Positions 1 through 9,571 of a stretch of DNA of 64,000 nucleotides are shown piece by piece. This stretch comes from Anaerolineae bacterium (lineage in GTDB: Bacteria > Chloroflexota > Anaerolineae > Anaerolineales > Anaerolineaceae). How positions within the stretch are numbered: position 1 is the stretch's first letter; each line of letters begins with the position of its first letter. The notes beneath the pieces are model-generated. The model did no database searches. It had not been told where the DNA came from and saw nothing but the letters and a program-made list of their open reading frames with translations. Made by a program: the position numbers and the translations under genes. The DNA is taken from assembly GCA_011176685.1 (NCBI GenBank), contig DUED01000037.1, positions 1 to 64,000 of the forward strand, read 5' to 3'.

Positions 1-147
1 ATTGACTATACTGAATACATGAATTTTACGGATGCATTTGGGCAAATCGAGTACTGGATGGAGGTTGACTATATGACCGAAAGGATTCATTCTTCGCTGG
101 CATACTTGACTCCATCTGAATTCGAGGTTGTCCAGGTTGCTTGTTGA
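1..147 (+). pseudogene. IS3-family transposase (OrfB) C-terminal remnant
   Basis: The open frame entering from the left edge ends with TGA at 145-147. Its last residues contain the typical end of an IS3/IS150-type integrase core: a YW motif, then ERIHSSLAYLTPSEFE, which matches the family hallmark (R-x-HSSLxYxTPxEF). The rest of the gene lies outside the window, so it is unknown whether the element is intact. It abuts the truncated GH3 gene that follows, and the insertion or a deletion at this IS is the likely cause of that gene's missing N-terminus. Confidence 0.75.
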
Positions 148-178
148 GCGCTTGCATCCTCTCTTATTCACCCCTTAA

Positions 179-1543
179 TTCTGTCTGGAAAAACAACCGC
201 AGTACAATGCATTGCCTAAAGACAAATATATGTGGGCACGCACTTCTGGCAGGTCAGGGAAGTACAAATGCAAATGGATTCCCTATACCCAACGGATATA
301 CGATCGGCTGGGAGAAGTGGTTGTCAGTGCAATGATACTCTCATCTTGCTCCCATAAAGGTGAGGTTTTGCTCGAACCCGGTGATGTTGTGTTGCTGGCG
401 ACTGCACCCCGACCTTATACGTCTGGATACATCAGCTATGCCACCTATGATGAGATGGATGTAACCTTTGTGCCTCCACTGGAAAAGGGCGAGAAGATGG
501 GATTTGGCGAGCGTGTTCAAGAGGGTTTCAGCCAGGCGATGGAAAAGGGATTGGACTTCTTCTTCGGCTTAGCCATTATCCTTGGCAAGATCGGTGAGCA
601 GTTCGAGCAAGGTGCCAGCAGTTTCAAGTTTTCACCTAAGATGCTTCACCCCAGTACGCTGGCACGATTGCTAAAAGGTTTCATCAGCGCGAAGATCAAT
701 AAGCGCAACCTCATTCCCAGTGATGTCTGGAACCTTAAAGGTGTGATGACTGGTGGCATGGATACTGACATTTACCGCGACCGTGTTGCGCACTACTGGG
801 GCAAGCAGCCGCTGGAAGGTTATGCCTGTACAGAGGGCGGCATGGTTGCCATGCAATCCTGGAATTTTAAGGGCATGACTCTCTTCCCGGATTGCAACTT
901 CTACGAATTAATCCCGTTTGAAGAGTATCTGAAAAATAAACAGGATCCAGACTACCAGCCCAAGACATTATTGCTGGATGAGGTTTAACCAGGTATATAT
1001 GAAATGGTGTTTACTAACTTATTGGGTGGTATGCTGATGCGTTATCGTGTGGGTGACCTGATAGAGATAGTTGCTAAACAGGATGATGAGATTGGTGTAA
1101 ATATTCCCAAAATGAGTTTTTATTCACGCGCAGATGACCTGATTGATATTGGAACATTAGCACGCTTCACAGAGACGACCATCTGGCAAGCAATTGATGG
1201 ATCAAAGGTTAAGTATGTTGAATGGACGGCAAGAAAAGAGGCAGATAATGGAGAGGTCATCCTGCATCTTTATCTGGAATTGAAAGAATCTGAAAAACAG
1301 CCACTAAATAAAATAACCTCCAAAATTCGTAAAAAGCTGCATAAAGTCTGCCCGGAATTTTCGGATATGGAAGCACTGCTCGGAAATAATAAATTGGAAG
1401 TGACCATTTTGCCATCCAACGCCTTCAATAATTATATTGAAGCTCAGCGTCAGGCAGGTGCAGATCTGGCGCATATTAAACCGCCGCACATGCAGCCTAA
1501 TGACAATGTGATCAAGCGCCTCTTGGAGAAAAACAAGGTTTAA
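179..1543 (+). pseudogene. GH3-type acyl-adenylating enzyme, 5'-truncated with in-frame stop
   Basis: The reading frame resembles GH3 auxin-responsive-promoter-family proteins, bacterial members of the adenylate-forming ANL superfamily. The phosphate-binding loop ARTSGRSGKYK is visible near 233-265. A late ACTEGG-type motif follows (YACTEGGMVAMQSW, about 822-864). The GG-x-x-x-RYRVGD motif lies near 1023-1056, with a C-terminal domain after it. The frame is broken by TAA at 986-988: the same frame reads LLDEV-stop-PGIYEMVFTN, where the family has a continuous LxEVxxGxYExV stretch. The first 80-100 residues of the family are absent and the homologous frame opens only after a stop at 176-178, next to the IS3 remnant. 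Two partial products (from about 212 and from 1004) could be made, but neither is a complete enzyme. The 3' end is 7 nt from the following signalling gene. Confidence 0.75.
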
Positions 1544-1550
1544 TAAAGAT

Positions 1551-4062
1551 ATGCTCTGGGGAATCAATACACTAATCCCGCTTCTGGCACTCACCAGTTA
1601 CAGCGCACTCACGCTGGCTGTATCACTGTCCAAACCGCATACGCAAGATAAGTACGCTTTTCGCTGGTATCTGCTGGCAATGGCAGTCTGGTCATTAAGC
1701 GCTTTGATGGTGAGATGGCGTGAGCGGGAAGTGTATTTCTGGTTCAAAATGATGACCGTTTCTGCAATTGCATCAATGCCAGGGATTTTCTACTTTGTAC
1801 AGGTACTTTTACCAAATAAGGCGCGTTGGGATAAATGGGTATATATGTATAGCGTGGTTGTTGTAATCTTTACGCTATTTACAAATTTAGTGATAACGGA
1901 TGCGTATATTAGAGATGGAGAGCTGTGTTACAGCTTCTCACCCGTAATTGCTCTTGTGGCTGTGCCTGGCTATCTGATGACCATATTCAGCATCTTTTCT
2001 CTACGGCAGGGTTATCTTGAAGCCAGAGATGCTCGCCAGCGCAATCGCTATCGTTATTTGATACTGGGATTGGTGCTGATAGTCCTGGGCTTAGCATTTA
2101 ATTTCACAGAATTGGGACAGTATCCGATAGATGTTGCCGCTAACCTGCTGACTGCGCTTGTAATTACCTATGCAATCTTACGCCATCAACTGCTGGATAT
2201 CAATGTGGTCATCCGCAGGAGTATGCTGTATGCATTCCCCACGATTGTTTTAGGTACTGCTTACTTTCTGATCATCTCCCTGGCGCTTAACTTTTTTCAT
2301 GCCACCACCGGAGTGCAGTTGTTGTCAGTCTCACTGATTGTAGCAGTGGTGGCAGGTTTGGTTGTGCGCCCATTTCATGATTGGGCGCAGGCATGGATTG
2401 ATAAGATATTTTTCCGAGAACGTTATGACTCGCAGCAGATGCTGCAGCGGTTGAGCCAGACAACGTCCTCAGAGATCGATCTGAACAAATTAACACACAT
2501 GATTATGGATGAGGTCACAAGAACATTACACATTGAGCGCGCGGCATTCTTCATGAAGCAGGACAAAAAGGGTGAATATGCATTAGTGGCTAAGCAAGGA
2601 ATTGATATACCGAAAAAGATGGCGTTTAGAAGTGATCACCCATTAGTCAATAGGGTTATGAATGAACAAGGGGTACTGACTTGGAGTGAGATTGAGACCA
2701 TGCGCTGGTTAAAATCTCTGTGGAAGAAGGAGATAGCAGAGTTGGAAGCGATAGGAGCGGAGCTGTTCTTACCGCTTAGAGCCAAAGGGGACCTAGTGGG
2801 AATATTCATATTAGGCCCCAAGCTCTCTGACCAGCCATATACGCAGCCAGAACAAATGATATTAATGACCCTTTCCAATCAGGCTGCCGTTGCGATCCAA
2901 AATGCACAGCTATTTTCAATAGCACAAAAGGAGCTGGAAGAAAGACGAGGAGCTGAAAGAAGCCTAAAGATGCAATTAAAACGTCTATCGGCTTTACAGA
3001 GTATCAATATTGCTATCACCACGAATATTGACATGCAAATACCACTGCTGATGCTTCTAGAGCAGGTTATTGATGAATTGAAGGCTGATGCTGCTGATGT
3101 GCTTTTACTGGATGAAGAAACGCAGGTGCTGGCATACGTGGCGGGACGAGGGTTCTATACAGATGCGCTCAAATTCACCCGGCTCAAGCCAGGTAAAGGG
3201 CTTGCCGGGCAAGCGGCTAAGAAAATGTCCGTCTTGTATATCAAACAAAGACCTGGCAAAAGAAGCGACATCGCTGAGAGAATCCCCACTGCTGCGGGAG
3301 GAACAGTTTGTTGTATATTATGGTGTTCCGCTGGTTGCGAGAGACCAGGTAAAGGGAGTGCTGGAAATATTTCACCGTTCTCCTTTGCAGCCCGATCAGG
3401 AATGGATGGATTACCTTAATACGTTAGCCTCTGAAACGGCTATTGCGGTGGATAATGCACAATTATTTAAAGACCTGGAGAAAACCAACATCGATCTAGC
3501 TACAGCGTATGAGTCAACCCTGGAGGGCTGGGCGAGAACACTGGAAATGCGTGATAGGGAAACGGAAGGACACAGCCAAAGGGTCTTAAAATTGACTCTT
3601 GAATTAGCCAATAGGATGGGAATTACTGGAGATGAGATTATTCACTTAAGACGAGGTACACTCTTGCATGATATTGGAAAAATCGGTATTCCAGATGATA
3701 TCCTGTTGAAACCAGGTCCACTGACAAAAAAGGAATGGCGGACCATGCGTCAGCATCCAGTCTATGCGTATGAAATGCTTTCTTTCATTCCTTTACTTGC
3801 CCCTGCCTTAGATATCCCATACTGTCATAATGAGAAGTGGGACGGGAGTGGATACCCGCAGGGTTTGAAAGGTGAAGAGATTCCGCTTTCAGCTAGAATT
3901 TTTGCAATTGTGGATGTATGGGATGCATTACGTTCTGACCGGCCATACCGTGAAGCGTGGACAGATAAAGATGCGCTTAGTTATATCAAAGAGCAGTCGG
4001 GAAAGTATTTTGACCCCAGGGTTGTAAAAAAATTTTTAGCAATGATATGGATGGATGAATGA
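1551..4062 (+). pseudogene. 7TM-GAF-GAF-HD-GYP signalling protein, frameshifted
   Basis: The composite product is about 837 residues. Residues 1-230 are strongly hydrophobic and form about seven membrane helices like the histidine-kinase N-terminal 7TM sensor. Two GAF domains follow (about 300-460 and 490-650), then a C-terminal HD-GYP domain. HD is seen at about residue 706 (LLHDIGKIGIPD) and the GYP signature at about 764 (DGSGYPQGL). The family hydrolyses cyclic di-GMP, so a membrane-sensed c-di-GMP phosphodiesterase is expected. The frame shifts by +1 between the second GAF and its continuation. Removing one A from the AAA at 3243-3245 restores ...VLYINKDLAKEATSL... and continues into the HD-GYP frame. 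This is either a homopolymer sequencing error or a real slippage mutation. The start at 1551 lies 7 nt after the GH3 remnant. Confidence 0.8.
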
Positions 4063-4377
4063 GATCATGTTCCCCTGCTAAATAAATTTTGAAAAATCGA
4101 ATTATTTTGAGGGTCATGTCATGCTGGCGCAGCCTGGATACACCTTTTATATCCAAAGTGTATAGTATCTCCTGGACACTGCATAGTAACATATTGACTT
4201 AAATAGCTACAGGAACTAGGGAATGTGTTAATTTATAGATATCGTATATTGTGCTTGAAAAGATATTGTATATACTTTCATGTTATTTACAAATATGGGA
4301 TCAAAACACCGAAAAGTTGGAACAACTTTTCTTATTGGCTTGCGTATACTGTGTAGAAATACTTAAGGAGAAAAACC
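4063..4377 (+). other. Intergenic region with probable promoter of the PspC-like gene
   Basis: This 315-base AT-rich spacer has no coding similarity that I can see. A TATACT -10-like hexamer lies at 4345-4350, and an AAGGAG ribosome-binding site at 4365-4370 precedes the GTG start at 4378. No convincing -35 box is at the matching distance. A TTGACT at 4194-4199 has no good -10 partner. Confidence 0.4.
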
Positions 4378-4569
4378 GTGTCTGATGATATCAAGCGCTT
4401 ATACCGCTCGCGCGATGACCGCATGGTTGCTGGCGTGTGCGCTGGTTTAGCTGATTATATTGGTGTTGACCCAACTATTGTACGTTTGTTGTTTGTGCTG
4501 GGACTGTTTGTTGGCGGCGCTACTTTTTGGGCTTACCTGATCATGATGCTAATCGTACCTGAAAAGTAA
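4378..4569 (+). CDS. PspC domain protein
   Basis: This 63-residue protein consists almost entirely of a PspC domain. LYRSRDDRMVAGVCAGLADY and the following GVDPTIVRLLFVL match the family closely, and a membrane helix makes up most of the C-terminal half, ending in a basic/acidic tail. Family members are small inner-membrane proteins linked to envelope stress. Whether this one regulates a phage-shock response is unknown, because no pspA or pspB is nearby. The start is GTG, supported by AAGGAG 7 nt upstream. The gene stands alone, followed by a hairpin terminator. Confidence 0.85.
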   Translation: MSDDIKRLYRSRDDRMVAGVCAGLADYIGVDPTIVRLLFVLGLFVGGATFWAYLIMMLIVPEK

Positions 4570-4605
4570 CAAGGTTAAATAAAAAATTATATGTGTACTT
4601 AATTG

Positions 4606-4629
4606 AGCCAGCGTAACCGAACGCTGGCT
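4606..4629 (+). terminator. Rho-independent terminator after the PspC-like gene
   Basis: AGCCAGCGT (4606-4614) pairs perfectly with ACGCTGGCT (4621-4629) around a 6-nt loop and is followed by a T-rich stretch. It lies between convergent genes and may also act on the opposite strand. Confidence 0.75.
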
Positions 4630-5487
4630 TTAATCTTTCTTTGGCATAGCGACAATATAAGCTTTCTCTCCCAGTTGTGCTGTGTCTGTAGTGCACGGAT
4701 TACCTGTTTCCATATTGAAAAACTTGTAATTAACCTTGATAAGGTATTCACAAATTATCCGAACAGCTTCTTGTCCATGCAGCTCAATAAAAAATGTAGG
4801 CCGCTTTTCTATCAGGACACGCTGCATACCTTCTATTGCCAATACTTCGCCACCCTCGATATCCATTTTTACTAAGTTAGGGGCGCTATGTTCTTGCTTG
4901 AAGATGAAATCATCCAATGAAACACACGGGACGCTGATAGTTTGTTTATATACCTCTGCCCTACCAGCAGATGCCTGCGCCTTACCCATCGCGCCAGAGG
5001 CGTGTACCAGGAAGGATGTCTCTCCGGACCTATCTACTACTGCGGCAGGAATAATTATCACTCTTTTTTCCATGTGGTTCAGTGCAATGTTTTTCTTTAA
5101 GCGCCCAACATTTTTTGGCAGGGATTCAAAGGCGAACACCTGGCCACTTTCCCCAACCAGACGGGCAAAGATTAAGCTGATATAGCCAATATTAGCACCC
5201 ACGTCATAAACCACCATACCGGGCTGGCAGTATTTGTGTGCAGCCGCCTGCAGATCAAGCTCATAAGTCCCTAGCCAATAGTCTTTTTCTTTTTGCAGGT
5301 CCAGTAGCAAGATTGTTCCCTGCAGTTCACCAGCTACAATAGGAACTTCCATCAAACCTTGGGGCGCGACGGCGTTGAGTGTATTACGGATGATTTTCGC
5401 CAGCGGAGGAATATGGTAGAGAAGCTTCTTTAACTCCTGAGGTAGGATTCGTGCTCCCAAGGCAGCAATTTTAAGTAGCAGGTTCAT
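4630..5487 (-). CDS. FkbM family methyltransferase
   Basis: About 285 residues. The SAM-binding motif reads VVYDVGANIGYISLIFA, and the FkbM signature LVKMDIEGGEVLAIEGM is followed by PTFFIELHG. The family comprises O-methyltransferases of secondary metabolites and glycans; the substrate here is unknown. I chose ATG at 5487 rather than 5553. The upstream start would overlap the preceding acetyltransferase by 50 nt, and the extra residues are not family-like. There is no strong ribosome-binding site, so coupling to the upstream gene 17 nt away is likely. The two genes form a small leftward operon. Confidence 0.85.
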   Translation of the reverse strand: MNLLLKIAALGARILPQELKKLLYHIPPLAKIIRNTLNAVAPQGLMEVPIVAGELQGTILLLDLQKEKDYWLGTYELDLQAAAHKYCQPGMVVYDVGANIGYISLIFARLVGESGQVFAFESLPKNVGRLKKNIALNHMEKRVIIIPAAVVDRSGETSFLVHASGAMGKAQASAGRAEVYKQTISVPCVSLDDFIFKQEHSAPNLVKMDIEGGEVLAIEGMQRVLIEKRPTFFIELHGQEAVRIICEYLIKVNYKFFNMETGNPCTTDTAQLGEKAYIVAMPKKD

Positions 5488-5503
5488 TGATAGACACTTA
5501 GCC

Positions 5504-6004
5504 TCATTCTTGCATAACCTCTTTATGTATAAACTCAAGTTCAATCTCGTCACGGATGGGGATACCGTGTTCCCCGATCATGGGGATTTGCGGTTTAAGC
5601 TCGCGGTCTCCTTTTACAGCATTACGATGAACCGCCATCAACTCGAAACCAAATTTATGATAAAAATGCAGAGCGCTAAGATTGTCATTAGTGGTAATCA
5701 GCCACAAGCGCTTACAATCAGCAGATTTAGCGCTGTCTTTGACTTTATTAAGAAGATAAGCACCGATACCCAATCCGGGCTTAAGACTGTCCATACTAAT
5801 AATCTCACATTCTTCACCTTGGATAGAGTAGGTGATCAAGCCTACTCGCTCGTTTTCGTGTAAAGCGATAAATCCGGGCAGATTGGATGGTTTGAATACT
5901 TGCCTGTGTATGGCAACAAATTCAGCACAACAGCGTTCAGAAATCAATGAGTTTGTCCATTCCAGATCGCTGGCGTCTTTTTTATGGATAGTAATCTTTA
6001 ACAT
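5504..6004 (-). CDS. GNAT family N-acetyltransferase
   Basis: This 166-residue protein has the GNAT fold order. A substrate arm comes first, then strand beta-4 (GEECEIISMDSL), the acetyl-CoA pyrophosphate loop (KPGLGIGAYLLNKVKDSAK, a variant of R/Q-x-x-G-x-G/A), and the late ALHFYHKFGFELMAVHRNAV segment typical of motif B. The acceptor substrate cannot be predicted. It is the first gene of a two-gene leftward unit with the FkbM methyltransferase. Confidence 0.85.
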   Translation of the reverse strand: MLKITIHKKDASDLEWTNSLISERCCAEFVAIHRQVFKPSNLPGFIALHENERVGLITYSIQGEECEIISMDSLKPGLGIGAYLLNKVKDSAKSADCKRLWLITTNDNLSALHFYHKFGFELMAVHRNAVKGDRELKPQIPMIGEHGIPIRDEIELEFIHKEVMQE

Positions 6005-6038
6005 AACTTTGGGAAAAAAGGGATGAACAGATAGATTA

Positions 6039-6521
6039 TTATTTTGGCCAGCTCTCTTTCAGGCGTTGGCATGTTTCGCACAGGTCCTCAGGCAGCACGC
6101 GCACATGTCCTACAGAGGTCATGAAGTTGGTGTCACCCGACCAACGGGGCACTACATGAAAGTGAACGTGACCCTTTACGCCTGCCCCGGCAATTGCCCC
6201 CATGTTAGCGCCAATATTGAATCCTTCTGGTTTGTATTCCTTGGTGATGACCTGTATTGACTGGGTGATAAGCTCCATAATTTCTGCTTTAGTTTCCCCA
6301 TCCAACGCTTCTAATGAACTCTCATGGGCATAAGGTACCACCATCACATGCCCGTTAGTATAGGGGTAACGGTTGAGAATGACGTAAACTTTTTTCCCAC
6401 GCTTAATTATTAGATTCTTAATGTCATCTTCTTCTTCAATTGCGTCACAGAAGATACAACCTTTCGGATTGATTCCTCTTTGGATATACTCCATACGCCA
6501 GGGTGACCAGATGTGATCCAT
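6039..6521 (-). CDS. HIT family nucleotide hydrolase
   Basis: This 160-residue protein carries the histidine triad HVHFHVVPRW near its C-terminus, along with the family's GHVMVVPYAHESSLEAL core. Cysteine pairs near the N-terminus (CIFCDAI) and C-terminus (CETCQRL) resemble the zinc ribbon of some HIT proteins. HIT proteins of this type hydrolyse dinucleoside polyphosphates or nucleoside phosphoramidates; the true substrate is not evident. The ATG at 6521 is preceded by GGAG. It is divergent from xseA. Confidence 0.9.
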   Translation of the reverse strand: MDHIWSPWRMEYIQRGINPKGCIFCDAIEEEDDIKNLIIKRGKKVYVILNRYPYTNGHVMVVPYAHESSLEALDGETKAEIMELITQSIQVITKEYKPEGFNIGANMGAIAGAGVKGHVHFHVVPRWSGDTNFMTSVGHVRVLPEDLCETCQRLKESWPK

Positions 6522-6621
6522 TTTTTCTCCAATGCTGTGTTTTTACCAAATGTGGCAATCTGTGTAGAATGTATTATAAATGTTTTTGATATTGAAAAAC
6601 AGATTATACTGATATTCTCAT

Positions 6622-7854
6622 ATGCTGCCAAATTCATTCTTTGCCTCGAAAATCTATTCTATTACTGATATCACTCGCTATCTACGCGAGTTGATTGAAG
6701 AAGATCAAACGCTGGCTGATGTATGGGTGCAGGGGGAGATTTCTAACCTCTCACAGCCCAGTTCTGGGCATATTTACTTTACATTGAAAGATAAAAGTGC
6801 TTCCCTTCGCTGCGTGATTTGGAAATCAGCTGCCTGGCGTTGGCAGGGAACACTGCTTGACGGGTTGGCAGTTGAAGCACATGGTTATTTCAGTGTATAT
6901 GAACGTGGCGGACACTATCAGTTCTACATAGATTCAGTCAGGCGGGTTGGAGAGGGACTGCTGTATCAACAATTTCTGCAACTGAAAGCCAGATTGGAAG
7001 CCGAGGGTTTATTTACAGAGGAACGCAAGCATCCCTTGCCACCTTTGCCGTGTGTGATTGGGGTGGTGACCTCACCAACCGGAGCTGCACTGCAGGATAT
7101 CCTTAACACACTAAAAGAACGCTACCCGCTGGCGGAGGTGGTGCTTTCGCCCACTCTAGTGCAGGGGATGCTAGCGCCGCCGATGATTGTGGCTGCTATT
7201 GAACGCATTAACCAAATGGTCAAGCCAGATGTGATTATAGTGGCACGCGGAGGCGGGTCGCTGGAGGACCTGTGGGCTTTTAACGATGAAAGTGTGGTGT
7301 ACGCCGTGGCAAACTCACAGGCACCGATAGTCAGCGGTGTGGGGCATGAAACCGATTTCACCCTGGTAGATTTTGCTGCGGACTGGCGTGCGCCTACACC
7401 AACTGGGGCTGCAGTAGCGGCTACTCCACACCAACAGGATTTATGGGAGGAATTGCAAGCAATCGGTGAACACTTTAAGCAAATAACAGCCACCTCTATA
7501 CAAGAGAAAGTGTATGATCTGAAGAATTTATATTTGAGGTTGGAAAAGTCCTCTCCCCATTGGCAAATTCAGCAGGGTTTTTTACAGATAGATGAGTTGG
7601 ATCAGCGACTGTGTACACTTATTGCATATAGATTGGATATGGCGCTGGCTGATGTGGGTAATTTACAGGGGCGTCTGCGCGCGTTGGATCCTTTTGCAGT
7701 GTTGGGGCGCGGTTATGCATTGGTAAATGATCAGCGTGGTAGGCGCGTGGATTCTATTAGCAAGGTAAAATTGGGCGCACAGGTGGATGTGCGCTTGATT
7801 GATGGCCGTTTCAAAGCGAGTGTACAGCAGATTGAAGTGGATAATAAGGAATAG
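6622..7854 (+). CDS. xseA: Exodeoxyribonuclease VII large subunit
   Basis: This 410-residue protein is the catalytic large subunit of exonuclease VII, which degrades single-stranded DNA to oligonucleotides. It has an N-terminal OB-fold (residues about 5-105, including DVWVQGEISN and SGHIYFTLKDKSASLRCVIWK). The nuclease core has VIGVVTSPTGAALQDI and the very conserved RGGGSLEDLWAFNDE. The C-terminal helical part binds the small subunit and ends with the expected VLGRGYALV. A TATACT at 6605-6610 lies 11 nt before the ATG, so the mRNA leader may be very short. It is followed immediately by xseB. Confidence 0.95.
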   Translation: MLPNSFFASKIYSITDITRYLRELIEEDQTLADVWVQGEISNLSQPSSGHIYFTLKDKSASLRCVIWKSAAWRWQGTLLDGLAVEAHGYFSVYERGGHYQFYIDSVRRVGEGLLYQQFLQLKARLEAEGLFTEERKHPLPPLPCVIGVVTSPTGAALQDILNTLKERYPLAEVVLSPTLVQGMLAPPMIVAAIERINQMVKPDVIIVARGGGSLEDLWAFNDESVVYAVANSQAPIVSGVGHETDFTLVDFAADWRAPTPTGAAVAATPHQQDLWEELQAIGEHFKQITATSIQEKVYDLKNLYLRLEKSSPHWQIQQGFLQIDELDQRLCTLIAYRLDMALADVGNLQGRLRALDPFAVLGRGYALVNDQRGRRVDSISKVKLGAQVDVRLIDGRFKASVQQIEVDNKE

Positions 7855-7871
7855 TGAATGGAATTTTTGAT

Positions 7872-8102
7872 ATGGCAAAGAAGACGGATGCAGTGAAAAA
7901 GTTGACCTATGAGCAGGCACTGTTAGAGCTGGAGCAGATTGTTGATGCGTTGGAGAACGATTCCAAGGATCTGAGAGAAACTCTGGAGCAATTTGAGCGA
8001 GGTAAGACATTATTGCAGCATTGTCAAAAATTGCTGCAAGGTGCTGATCTAAAAGTACGCCAGTTGACAGAGAAAGGTTTGCAGGATTTTGTTGGGAAAT
8101 AA
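7872..8102 (+). CDS. xseB: Exodeoxyribonuclease VII small subunit
   Basis: About 76 residues of helical-hairpin protein. LTYEQALLELEQIVDALEND and the following LETSLEQFERG-type heptads (here LRETLEQFERGKTLLQHCQKLL) are characteristic of XseB, which coats the coiled coil of XseA. The frame is also open from a GTG at 7854 that overlaps the xseA stop codon. The ATG at 7872 begins at the usual family start MAKK. Translation is probably coupled to xseA. Confidence 0.93.
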   Translation: MAKKTDAVKKLTYEQALLELEQIVDALENDSKDLRETLEQFERGKTLLQHCQKLLQGADLKVRQLTEKGLQDFVGK

Positions 8103-8108
8103 GTAAAT

Positions 8109-8564
8109 ATGAATGTGGTTAAGCAACTGCTTTCCAATCAAGTGCTGATCGCTGCTCTGCTGGCTTGGACTGCCGCACAGCTCCTTAAGCTACCTATGGA
8201 TTACATCATTAACCACGATTGGGATTGGCAGGTACTTTTCAGTCCGGGAGGTATGCCCAGCTCCCATTCTGCCATTTCCACTGCTGCTACACTGGCGATT
8301 GGCTTATTTCATGGTTTTGATACTCCCCTGTTTGCTCTTTCGGTGACGCTGACCATGATCGTGATTTACGATGCCATCAGCGTGCGCCATGAAGCGGGCA
8401 TTCATGCTAAGTGGCTTAATCTGATCCTGGATGAGGTCTTCACATCATCGAAAATCCCTAAGAAAAAATTGCGCGAGATGCTGGGGCATACGCCATTTGA
8501 AGCTATTGCCGGAATAACGCTGGGTATAATTACTACTTTCTTGGTCGGGCTTTTCTGCCGTTAA
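8109..8564 (+). CDS. Divergent PAP2 family (DUF212) membrane protein
   Basis: This 151-residue membrane protein matches the acid-phosphatase/vanadium-haloperoxidase-related DUF212 family. It has an N-terminal hydrophobic segment, then GGMPSSHSAISTAATLAIGL and IVIYDAISVRHEAGIHAKWLN. The C-terminal LGHTPFEAIAGITLGIITTF contains the conserved HTP. About four membrane helices are apparent. Family members are thought to be lipid- or polyprenyl-phosphate phosphatases, but this is not established. It starts 6 nt after xseB, so probably belongs to the same transcript. Confidence 0.9.
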   Translation: MNVVKQLLSNQVLIAALLAWTAAQLLKLPMDYIINHDWDWQVLFSPGGMPSSHSAISTAATLAIGLFHGFDTPLFALSVTLTMIVIYDAISVRHEAGIHAKWLNLILDEVFTSSKIPKKKLREMLGHTPFEAIAGITLGIITTFLVGLFCR

Positions 8565-8639
8565 AAACAAGTGCCCGTTAATCAATAAACCAGCTTTTTT
8601 AAAGTTCCTGCTTTACAAGGCCTTTACTATTAAAAGGCG

Positions 8640-8668
8640 AAAAGGAGGCTTTGCCACTGCCTCCTTTT
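8640..8668. terminator. Hairpin terminator between convergent genes
   Basis: AAAAGGAGGC (8640-8649) and GCCTCCTTTT (8659-8668) form a perfect 10-bp stem with a 9-nt loop. The stem has A-rich and T-rich flanks, so it could stop transcripts from both directions. Confidence 0.75.
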
Positions 8669-8696
8669 CAATTCCTTTCCTTCAACCGTGGAGGGA

Positions 8697-9446
8697 TTAA
8701 TCTGGTTTGAGAGTTTCAATCCAGTTGAAGGTAACATCAAGCTCTTTGCCGTAGCCCAGAAAGCCGAAGCCTACGGCGCCATCAGCGTAAAAATCGTCCT
8801 CGATGATCAATGGGCGTTTATCTTTATAGGGTTGCTCGCCATTGATAAAAACCGTGATTTCATTGCCAATACATGAGAGTGAGAATACGTTTGTGTCCAA
8901 ACCGGCTTTTATTAGTGTGCTGCCCATGCGCTTCTCAACAAAATTTGTATAGGCATTCTTGCCTTCTTTTTGAAGGTACTGGTCAAAACGCAGGACCTCA
9001 TAATATCCCTGGCTGCTGATACGGAATTCATACCAGCCCAATTCGGATGCACGACAGATGAGCGGAAAGGCATTATTCGTTATGCCGAAGTTTTCCACTT
9101 CCGTCTGCACAATTACGTCATCGTAATTTGTGTCCTGGCGCATGAAGATATAGTTTGTATCATTGGGTGGTAGCACCTGCAGGCGGAATTTACAGTTGCT
9201 CTGGGACCATATTAATTGCTCTTCCAGTCCGGAGATGATCTTCATACCCCAATTCTTATTGATATCTTCGTCGAATTCGTCCCGGAAATAAGCGCCTTTT
9301 TCGGGCAGGGTGGATTCAGTTGGCTCAGGTTTTAATTCCTGAACTTCTGGCGTAGGCACCTTTTCTTGTCCCAGACCCGGGATAATATCGCAAGCAGCAA
9401 GCACCATTGATACCAGAACGATCATTTATACAACTTTTTTCTTCAT
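8697..9446 (-). pseudogene. Lipoprotein with concanavalin-like fold, stop codon in signal peptide
   Basis: The frame encodes a secreted lipoprotein. A hydrophobic stretch MIVLVSMVLAACD contains the lipobox cysteine, followed by a Pro/Glu-rich linker and a beta-rich domain of about 190 residues. The pattern of that domain (AYFRDEFDE..., YYEVLRFDQYL, GNEITVFINGE, DGAVGFGFLG) resembles LamG/3-keto-disaccharide-hydrolase-like jelly rolls. The natural start appears to be the ATG at 9444-9446, with a strong GGAGAG site upstream and the usual basic MKKKVV leader. That frame meets TAA at 9426-9428, directly before the ATG at 9425. Initiation at 9425 would give a signal peptide without positive N-region and no good ribosome-binding site. 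The protein is therefore probably not made, or poorly exported. Its function is unknown. Confidence 0.65.
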
Positions 9447-9571
9447 TTTTCTCTCCTTTTCATAAGTAAATACGCTTTAATGGTATAATGGTCATACCAC
9501 TGAACCATAGTTTACAAAATTATTGCCATTTTGTCAATACCTAAAATACGAGGGATTTGGGTTTTTACGGA

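Noticed and set aside
4736-5185. 149-codon plus-strand frame opposite the FkbM gene
   Set aside because: It is the shadow of a conserved methyltransferase; its residue composition is not protein-like.
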